Source: Flavobacteriaceae bacterium
GTDB lineage: Bacteria > Bacteroidota > Bacteroidia > Flavobacteriales > Flavobacteriaceae
Length of the DNA stretch: 8,467 nucleotides
Assembly (NCBI GenBank): GCA_030618945.1
Contig: JAUXCI010000103.1
Span: forward strand, 1-8,467
Direction: 5' to 3'
A model generated the notes under the pieces. That model saw nothing but the letters and a program-made list of their open reading frames with translations, had not been told where the DNA came from and ran no database searches. The stretch's first letter is position 1; each line of letters begins with the position of its first letter. This document shows, piece by piece, positions 1-5,007 of the stretch. A program made the translations under genes and the position numbers.

Positions 1-228
1 ATGGTTTTACAGGATAAAGTTGGTTTTACAGGATAAAGATGGTTTTACAGGATAAAGATGGTTTTACAGGATAAAGTTGGTTTTACAGGATAAAGTTGGT
101 TTTGCAAGATAGAGTTAGTTTTACCGGATAAAGTTGGTTTTACAGGATAAAGATGGTTTCACAGGATAAAGATGGTTTTACAGGATAAAGTTGGTTTTAC
201 ATGATAAAGTTGGTTTTACAAGATATCA
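1..228. repeat. 19-bp tandem repeat array (12 units)
   Basis: Twelve contiguous 19-base units with no spacers, consensus WTGGTTTTACAGGATAAAG (W = A or T). Units 1-5, 8 and 10 match the consensus exactly apart from the W position. Unit 6 (96-114) and unit 7 (115-133) carry several changes, unit 9 (153-171) and unit 11 (191-209) carry one each, and unit 12 (210-228) diverges in its last bases where it becomes DUF4175 coding sequence. Since 19 is not a multiple of 3, every frame rotates through the unit and meets a stop within about three units; the same holds on the reverse strand, so the array is not coding. It starts at base 1 of the window, so its full length is unknown. It could be a minisatellite expansion inside the DUF4175 gene or an assembly problem at a repeat. 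Confidence 0.95.
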
Positions 229-734
229 TCAAAGAGCAACAAGGAATGATGAAAAAGATGCAGGAAAAAATGGAAGGCCAAAAAGGAGAAGGTAAAATGG
301 GTAAGGAAGAAATGAGCGGAGATCAATTTCAAATGTATAAAGAACAAAAAATGCTAAAGGAGCAAATGCAGCAACTTATGGACCGACAAGGAAAGGGAGG
401 ATCTGAAGGAAAAGCTGCTTTGCAACAAATGGAAAATCTTGAAAAAATATTGTTAGAAAAAGGAATTGGTAAGGAAGCTCTTGAAAGAATGCAGAAATTA
501 GAGCACGAATTATTGGAGTTGGAAAATGCGAATTTAAAACGGAACGAAGAGAGTAAAAGAAAATCCTCATTGGGTGAGCAGAAAGATAATAGCAGGGCTA
601 TTGATGAACTTGACCTGGAAAATTTTGATTTGAATGATGATGAAATGTTGAGAAGACAAAGGCTGGAAATGACGCCGGAGTATCAAAAGAAAGTTAAAAG
701 ATATTTTGAAACTGAAAATAACCCTAAAATATGA
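201..734 (+). CDS. C-terminal fragment of a DUF4175-type protein
   Basis: The 177-residue product resembles the C-terminal end of the large DUF4175 proteins of Bacteroidota, which are normally about 1,000-1,100 residues with N-terminal membrane segments. Recognisable parts are the Met/Gln/Lys-rich helical segment (residues about 7-65), the Gly-containing link followed by LQQMENLEKILLEKGIG (74-90), the segment RMQKLEHELLELENANLK (96-113), and the closing TPEYQKKVKRYFE (158-170). The gene order DUF4175-ybeY-mnmG is, from memory, common in this phylum and supports the call. The N-terminal ~900 residues are absent: the 19-bp array lies immediately upstream and puts stops in all frames (a TAA at 186-188 in this frame). 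The ATG at 201 exists only because repeat unit 11 has T for G; ATG 246 is another candidate start. The gene may be a broken remnant, a 5'-truncated gene, or an assembly artefact. The molecular function of DUF4175 is not known to me. Its stop overlaps the ybeY start (ATGA). Confidence 0.8.
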   Translation: MIKLVLQDIIKEQQGMMKKMQEKMEGQKGEGKMGKEEMSGDQFQMYKEQKMLKEQMQQLMDRQGKGGSEGKAALQQMENLEKILLEKGIGKEALERMQKLEHELLELENANLKRNEESKRKSSLGEQKDNSRAIDELDLENFDLNDDEMLRRQRLEMTPEYQKKVKRYFETENNPKI

Positions 735-1144
735 TAGAGTATGCTATAATTGGAAAATTTGAGTTGGTAAACAAAGAGCAGATATCGTCATGGGTTGATT
801 TTGTTTTGGATGAAGAAGGGAAGGAGCTAGGGGAGATTAATTATATTTTATGTGATGATGATTATTTGTTGGACATAAACGTTAAAACATTAAAACACAA
901 TACATTAACAGATATTATTAGTTTTGATTACAGCTTGGGTAATGTGCTTTCTGGTGACATTTATGTCTTCTATGATAGGGTAAGGGAAAATGCTGATGAT
1001 TTGGGAAATAATTTTGTTGATGAATTGCACAGGGTAATGATTCACGGCATCTTACATTATTGCGGTTATAAAGACAAGTCAGTTGATGATAAATCCTTGA
1101 TGAGGTCGAAAGAGGATTATTACTTATCTTTGCGGACTTTTTAA
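731..1144 (+). CDS. ybeY: Endoribonuclease YbeY (rRNA maturation factor)
   Basis: YbeY (UPF0054) is a zinc-dependent endoribonuclease needed for 16S rRNA 3'-end maturation and late 70S ribosome quality control in the cytoplasm. The 137-residue product has the family's TLTDIISFDY segment (58-67), corresponding to the usual TDVLSF, the SGDIYV strand (74-79), and the metal motif HGILHYCGYKD (105-115). Enterobacterial YbeY has HxxxHxxxxxH; here His105 and His109 are present but the third ligand position is Asp115. From memory this replacement is usual in Bacteroidota, so it does not by itself mean loss of activity. Length is normal for the phylum. The start at 731 is set by the 4-base overlap with the DUF4175 stop, which suggests translational coupling, and is consistent with the expected N-terminus. 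It sits in a + strand cluster with mnmG, 34 bases downstream. Confidence 0.95.
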   Translation: MIEYAIIGKFELVNKEQISSWVDFVLDEEGKELGEINYILCDDDYLLDINVKTLKHNTLTDIISFDYSLGNVLSGDIYVFYDRVRENADDLGNNFVDELHRVMIHGILHYCGYKDKSVDDKSLMRSKEDYYLSLRTF

Positions 1145-1156
1145 CGAATGGTAAAA

Positions 1157-1172
1157 TGTTTCACGTGAAACA
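1157..1172. other. parS: parS centromere-like site (ParB binding), intergenic
   Basis: A perfect 16-base palindrome, TGTTTCACGTGAAACA, identical to the canonical chromosomal parS sequence bound by ParB/Spo0J. It lies in the 34-base gap between ybeY and mnmG and ends 6 bases before the mnmG start codon. Chance occurrence of an exact 16-mer in 8.5 kb is very unlikely, and a second exact copy lies 1988 bp downstream. In transcribed RNA the same palindrome could fold as a 6-bp stem with an ACGT loop right before the mnmG start. The site is clear from sequence; ParB binding is inferred from the family. Confidence 0.9.
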
Positions 1173-1178
1173 ATAGTA

Positions 1179-3053
1179 ATGAATTTATTTGAATCTACAT
1201 ATGATGTAATCGTTGTTGGTGGAGGGCATGCCGGAAGTGAGGCTGCTGCCGCTGCTGCAAACCTTGGGGCAAAAACCCTATTGGTGACGATGAGTCTGCA
1301 GAATATCGCTCAGATGAGTTGTAATCCTGCTATGGGAGGAATTGCCAAGGGGCAAATTGTTAGAGAGATAGATGCCCTGGGAGGCTTTAGTGGTATAATC
1401 ACAGATAAGACGGCTATACAATTTAAGATGCTCAACAAATCTAAGGGACCGGCCATGTGGAGTCCTCGTGCACAAAGTGACAGGATGAGGTTTGCTGAGG
1501 AATGGAGGTTACAACTAGAACAAACAGATAATTTAGATTTGTTTCAGGATTCCGTCAATGGGCTATTGTTTGATGGAGAGCGCATAGCTGGGATTAAAAC
1601 CCAACTTGGTTTGACCATATATGGAAAAACGGTTATAGTAACTGCTGGAACATTTTTAAATGGTAAGATTCATATTGGTGATAAAACCTTTGGAGGAGGA
1701 AGGGCTGGAGAAGGAGCTTCAACTGGGATTACCGAAGATTTGGTAGCCAAGGGTTTTGTGGCTGGAAGAATGAAGACCGGAACACCGCCCAGAGTTGATG
1801 CCAGGTCTTTGGATTTTTCTAAGATGATTGAACAACCAGGTGACGAGATTCCCTCGAAGTTTTCTTATACGGATACCGAGTCTCTGGCTAAACAAAAATC
1901 ATGTTATATGGCCTACACTTCAGTTGAGGTTCATGATTTGTTAAGAGAGGGTTTTCATAACTCACCGATGTACACTGGAAGAATTAAAGGAATTGGTCCT
2001 AGGTACTGTCCTTCTATTGAAGATAAGATTGATCGTTTTGCAACCAAAGACCGACATCAAATATTTGTAGAACCTGAAGGATGGAATACCACAGAAATTT
2101 ACGTAAATGGTTTTTCAACTTCATTACCACACGAAGTTCAATTTAAAGCATTGCGAAAAATCGAGGGTTTTGAAAAAGTAAAATTCCTTCGTTTTGGATA
2201 CGCCATTGAGTATGATTATTTCCCTCCAACCCAACTTCAGATGACTTTGGAAACAAAGCAAATTGAAAATCTTTTCTTTGCAGGACAAATTAATGGAACA
2301 ACAGGATATGAAGAGGCGGCGGCCCAAGGCTTAATGGCTGGAATTAATGCGGCGCTTAAGATTCAGTCAAAGGAACCGTTTATTTTAAAACGGGATGAAG
2401 CATATATTGGGGTTTTAATAGATGACCTTGTCACCAAGGGTACAGAGGAGCCTTATAGGATGTTTACTTCAAGGGCAGAATACAGAACCTTATTACGGCA
2501 AGACAATGCAGACTTGCGATTAACACCTAGATCTTATGCCATAGGACTTGCGTCCAAAAAGCGAATGGATAGGGTTGTTGAAAAGCAGGAAAAGACGGAT
2601 TTATTTATTGCCTTCCTTAAAGAAACGAGTGTAAAACCTGAAGATGTAAATCCTATTTTAAAGGAAAAGAATTCTGCGCTTGTTAAACAGTCGATGAAGA
2701 TGTTTAAAATTGCCGCAAGGCCTCAACTGGATTTTAATGACATCAGGAAATTTCCAAAAGTAGAGGAGTTTATAGATACTCACGGTTTGGATGATGAGGT
2801 TATAGAGCAGGCAGAGGTACACGTAAAGTACTCGGGATATATCGCGAAGGAAAGAAATTCAGCCGATAAATTACAACGTCTGGAAAACATTAAGATTCCT
2901 GTGAATTTTGATTATCAAAAGGTAAAATCCATATCATATGAAGCCAGGGAAAAGTTATCTAAAATCAAACCATCAACTATATCTCAAGCAAGTAGAATTT
3001 CGGGAGTATCACCAAGTGACGTATCAGTACTTTTGGTGTATATGGGAAGATAG
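1179..3053 (+). CDS. mnmG: tRNA uridine-5-carboxymethylaminomethyl(34) synthesis enzyme MnmG
   Basis: MnmG (GidA) is the FAD-dependent partner of the GTPase MnmE; together they install the (carboxymethyl)aminomethyl group on C5 of the wobble uridine of certain tRNAs, using methylene-tetrahydrofolate. At 624 residues it has full family length. Visible motifs are the N-terminal dinucleotide-binding GGGHAG (14-19), SCNPAMGGIAKG (47-58) with conserved Cys48, GTPPR (201-205), GIGPRYCPSIEDK (271-283) with conserved Cys277, GQINGTTGYEEAAAQG (369-384), PYRMFTSRAEYRTLLRQDNADLRLT (425-449, the MnmG signature), and the C-terminal ISGVSPSDVSVLLVY helical tail that contacts MnmE and tRNA in homologues. 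The start at 1179 fits the usual short leader before the Rossmann fold. It follows ybeY closely and precedes the methyltransferase by 20 bases, so co-transcription is likely. A perfect parS site lies immediately upstream. MnmE is not in this window. Confidence 0.98.
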   Translation: MNLFESTYDVIVVGGGHAGSEAAAAAANLGAKTLLVTMSLQNIAQMSCNPAMGGIAKGQIVREIDALGGFSGIITDKTAIQFKMLNKSKGPAMWSPRAQSDRMRFAEEWRLQLEQTDNLDLFQDSVNGLLFDGERIAGIKTQLGLTIYGKTVIVTAGTFLNGKIHIGDKTFGGGRAGEGASTGITEDLVAKGFVAGRMKTGTPPRVDARSLDFSKMIEQPGDEIPSKFSYTDTESLAKQKSCYMAYTSVEVHDLLREGFHNSPMYTGRIKGIGPRYCPSIEDKIDRFATKDRHQIFVEPEGWNTTEIYVNGFSTSLPHEVQFKALRKIEGFEKVKFLRFGYAIEYDYFPPTQLQMTLETKQIENLFFAGQINGTTGYEEAAAQGLMAGINAALKIQSKEPFILKRDEAYIGVLIDDLVTKGTEEPYRMFTSRAEYRTLLRQDNADLRLTPRSYAIGLASKKRMDRVVEKQEKTDLFIAFLKETSVKPEDVNPILKEKNSALVKQSMKMFKIAARPQLDFNDIRKFPKVEEFIDTHGLDDEVIEQAEVHVKYSGYIAKERNSADKLQRLENIKIPVNFDYQKVKSISYEAREKLSKIKPSTISQASRISGVSPSDVSVLLVYMGR

Positions 3054-3073
3054 TTATATTTAAGAATGTCTGC

Positions 3074-3967
3074 ATGAAGAAAGAACAACGCCATTATTTA
3101 GATCAAAAGAATTTAAAATTATTTTTGACCTGTAAAGACCACACTGTTTCACGTGAAACATTTAATTTGTACTTGGACGAGGACAATGATTTATTAATAA
3201 CCTTGCCGCGACCTTCAGATCTTGAGCTTCCTGGCTATTATCAAAGTGAGGCTTATATTTCTCATACCGACTCAAAAGAATCTTTAATGGATAAAGTTTA
3301 TCAAATGATAAAGAATTATTCGATAAAGAAAAAGCTCAATATGATCAATGGGTTGACACGGCAAAAAGGATTACTTCTCGACATTGGTTGTGGTACTGGA
3401 GATTTTTTGGCCTCATGTCAGAAAGATGGATGGAAAGTTAAGGGAATTGAACCAAACGAGAAGGCTCGTGATTTGTCAGGCAAGAAGCTTGAAGCAAAAG
3501 AACTTGTATCTAATGATATTCATTTCTTGTTAGAATCGCATCAGGGTAAGTTTGATGTGATTACCATGTGGCACGTTTTAGAGCATGTTCCAAATTTAAT
3601 GGAATATATTCAACAATTAAAGCTTTTGCTAAAGCCGGATGGATTAATAGTAATTGCGGTTCCAAATTTCAAAAGCTATGATGCAAATCATTATAAGGAA
3701 AATTGGGCAGCTTATGATGTACCCAGGCACCTTGGGCATTTTAGTGACACAGCTATTAAAAATGTCTTCGGCAAATTTGATTTGGAAGTCATCAAAACAC
3801 TTCCATTAATCTTTGACTCTTTTTATGTGAGCCTCCTGTCTGAAAAATATAAAACGGGTAAATCTAATTTTTTTAGCGCCTTTAAAACTGGACTGCTTTC
3901 AAACCTCAAAGCAAAAAGCTCAAAGCAGTACTCTTCTTTAATCTATTTGATAAAAAACTCGAATTAG
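3074..3967 (+). CDS. Class I SAM-dependent methyltransferase
   Basis: The 297-residue protein has a Rossmann-type SAM-binding core: motif I LLDIGCGTGDFL (101-112), the acidic end of the second strand in GIEPN (124-128), the FDVITMWHVLEHV segment (160-172) typical of the Methyltransf_11/23 group, and a KPDGLIVIAVPNF strand (187-199). The C-terminal WAAYDVPRHLGHFS (211-224) and DSFYVSLLSEKYKTGKSNF (248-266) are typical of the Bacteroidota family found beside mnmG. The N-terminal ~90 residues carry the CKDHTVSRETF segment (20-30); in many relatives this region has further cysteines of a zinc-ribbon type, but here only Cys20 remains. The substrate is unknown; small molecule, lipid, quinone or protein targets are all possible. 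The ATG at 3074 is the only good start; an upstream ATG at 3066 runs into a stop at once. It lies 20 bases after mnmG, probably the last gene of that transcription unit. A perfect parS site lies inside the coding sequence. Confidence 0.9.
   Translation: MKKEQRHYLDQKNLKLFLTCKDHTVSRETFNLYLDEDNDLLITLPRPSDLELPGYYQSEAYISHTDSKESLMDKVYQMIKNYSIKKKLNMINGLTRQKGLLLDIGCGTGDFLASCQKDGWKVKGIEPNEKARDLSGKKLEAKELVSNDIHFLLESHQGKFDVITMWHVLEHVPNLMEYIQQLKLLLKPDGLIVIAVPNFKSYDANHYKENWAAYDVPRHLGHFSDTAIKNVFGKFDLEVIKTLPLIFDSFYVSLLSEKYKTGKSNFFSAFKTGLLSNLKAKSSKQYSSLIYLIKNSN
3145..3160. other. parS: parS centromere-like site inside the methyltransferase gene
   Basis: A second perfect copy of TGTTTCACGTGAAACA, here embedded in coding sequence: it spans the last base of the codon for Thr24 and the codons for Val25-Ser26-Arg27-Glu28-Thr29. 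Intragenic parS sites are known elsewhere, for example within spo0J of Bacillus subtilis. Two exact copies 1988 bp apart make a functional ParB loading zone likely. Binding is inferred, not shown. Confidence 0.9.
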
Positions 3968-4145
3968 GCATTTAGAGCCATTTTAAGCTACGTTTAATTT
4001 TTTTAACAATAGATTATACCATAAAACCGAGACACGCCTTTTAAAGGCGCTGCAATTGATGGAACATTCATAGAAACATTTTATGTTTGGTAATTTTAGA
4101 ATAAAAATTCCTTATAACAATTTGACTTTCGGTAAATAGTTAAAC

Positions 4146-4181
4146 TTTTTGAGAAATTATCAAATCATTATTTTACATTTG
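4146..4181 (+). promoter_or_regulatory. Bacteroidota-type promoter for the OmpH-like lipoprotein gene
   Basis: A -7 box TACATTTG (4174-4181) matches the Bacteroidota consensus TAnnTTTG. A TTTTTG (4146-4151) 22 bases upstream fits the -33 element (TTG or TTTG) within the range accepted for flavobacterial promoters. The predicted start of transcription near 4187-4189 would give a leader of about 20 AT-rich bases without a Shine-Dalgarno sequence before the ATG at 4208. A second, weaker candidate with -7 box TATGTTTG lies at 4082-4089. The rest of the 3968-4207 gap holds no gene that I can support. Confidence 0.6.
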
Positions 4182-4207
4182 CCCCGTTAAATCAAAATAT
4201 AATAATA

Positions 4208-4768
4208 ATGAAAAAAATAGCAGTAGTATTTTCCTTAATGATGTTATTAACTTCTTGTACACAAGTTAAGATAGCTTATGTGGATTTAGAAGAAGTAATG
4301 AAGGAGTATGAAGGTTCCAAAAAAGCAGAGGAGGAAATGAAAGTTCAGTCTGAGGAAATGTCAAGACAACTTGATCAATTGGCAATACCTTTTCAACAAA
4401 AGGTTCAGGAGTACCAACAAAATCAACAAAACCTTTCTGCATCTGCAAAACAGGAACAAGAAAGAGAATTGATGCAAGAACAACAAATGATCCAACAACA
4501 ACAACAGATGGCTCAACAACAGGTTCAAGCTGAAGGCCAGAAGAAAATGGAAAAGATCAATAGTGATATCGAAACCTATTTATCTGTTTATGCCAAGTCA
4601 AAAGGTTATACTTATATCCTTGGATCATCTGATCAGACCAAGAGTATCTTGTATGGTGAGGAATCATTGGATATTACTGATGAGGTGATCAGTTCATTGA
4701 ATGAAAACTATGTTAGTGAAGAACCAGTTCAGACTGCAACAACTCCGGAACCTGTACCGGTAAACTAA
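4208..4768 (+). CDS. OmpH/Skp-like periplasmic chaperone, predicted lipoprotein
   Basis: The 186-residue product has the Skp/OmpH plan: a short beta strand KIAYVDLEEVMKEYEG (21-36), a long coiled-coil arm (about 37-125) very rich in Gln, Glu, Lys and Met, and a returning strand segment KGYTYILGSSDQTKSILYGE (132-151) followed by LDITDEVISSLNENY (154-168). Skp proteins trimerise and hold unfolded outer-membrane proteins in the periplasm. The N-terminus is a lipoprotein signal (MKKIAVVFSLMMLLTSC) with lipobox LTSC and lipidated Cys17, so this member should be membrane-anchored, unlike soluble E. coli Skp. The residues after Cys (TQVK) lack the acidic surface-export signal of some flavobacterial lipoproteins, suggesting it faces the periplasm. 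The tail (170-186) is Pro/Thr/Glu-rich and probably disordered. It has its own promoter-like box and a strong terminator, so it is probably a single-gene unit. Chaperone activity is inferred from the family. Confidence 0.88.
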   Translation: MKKIAVVFSLMMLLTSCTQVKIAYVDLEEVMKEYEGSKKAEEEMKVQSEEMSRQLDQLAIPFQQKVQEYQQNQQNLSASAKQEQERELMQEQQMIQQQQQMAQQQVQAEGQKKMEKINSDIETYLSVYAKSKGYTYILGSSDQTKSILYGEESLDITDEVISSLNENYVSEEPVQTATTPEPVPVN

Positions 4769-4792
4769 GAATTAGTTTTAATAAATTATTTA

Positions 4793-4818
4793 AGTCCAAT
4801 TTTTATTGGGCTTTTTTT
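4793..4818 (+). terminator. Rho-independent terminator after the OmpH-like gene
   Basis: An 8-bp stem AGTCCAAT / ATTGGGCT (4793-4800 with 4805-4812, one G:U pair) has a TTTT loop and runs straight into seven T residues (4812-4818). It is 24 bases after the stop codon of the lipoprotein gene and should separate it from the OmpA-type gene. Confidence 0.8.
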
Positions 4819-4863
4819 ATGCCCAGAATTCCCGTGCTATGTTTAAATAATTTTTAAAGTATA

Positions 4864-4871
4864 TAATTTTG
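4864..4871 (+). promoter_or_regulatory. Putative -7 promoter box for the OmpA-type gene
   Basis: TAATTTTG matches the Bacteroidota -7 consensus TAnnTTTG and is the best match in the 4819-5007 gap. The expected -33 position holds only a weak TTTA-type match around 4842-4845. If used, transcription would start near 4877-4879 and leave an AT-rich leader of about 130 bases, long for this phylum and without any fold I can recognise as a riboswitch. A closer, less canonical promoter cannot be excluded. Confidence 0.4.
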
Positions 4872-5007
4872 TGCCCTTTTCTGCGTTATTAACACACTGT
4901 TGATAAGTCATTTTTATTTGAAATTCATAAGTTTTATAAATTCTATTAAAAAGATGACAAAACAAAAAGTTAATTAAATATTTGAAATACAAACAATTAT
5001 AAGCTAT

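Noticed and set aside
1..228. CRISPR array
   Set aside because: The 19-bp units are directly adjacent with no unique spacers, and no cas gene is present.
1..228. Plasmid-type iterons (19-bp direct repeats) and a replication origin
   Set aside because: The units merge in frame into a chromosomal-type gene, no replication initiator gene is near, and no DnaA-box cluster is visible.
376..570. Reverse-strand open frames at 376-570, 1278-1475, 2124-2327, 4266-4448 and 7173-7511
   Set aside because: Each lies wholly inside a well-supported + strand gene and its translation shows no recognisable domain; they are shadows.
4035..4049. Hairpin CGCCTTTTAAAGGCG between the methyltransferase and the OmpH-like gene as a terminator
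   Set aside because: The stem is a good inverted repeat but is followed by CTGCAATTG rather than a T tract, so it does not fit a Rho-independent terminator; it may be a small dyad or chance.
4480..4530. CAA/CAG microsatellite in the OmpH-like gene
   Set aside because: The triplet run encodes the Gln-rich coiled-coil arm in frame and is interrupted by other codons; ordinary for this family.
4898..4906. DnaA box (TTATCAACA on the reverse strand)
   Set aside because: One mismatch to TTATCCACA and no second box nearby; a single near-match in AT-rich DNA is expected by chance.
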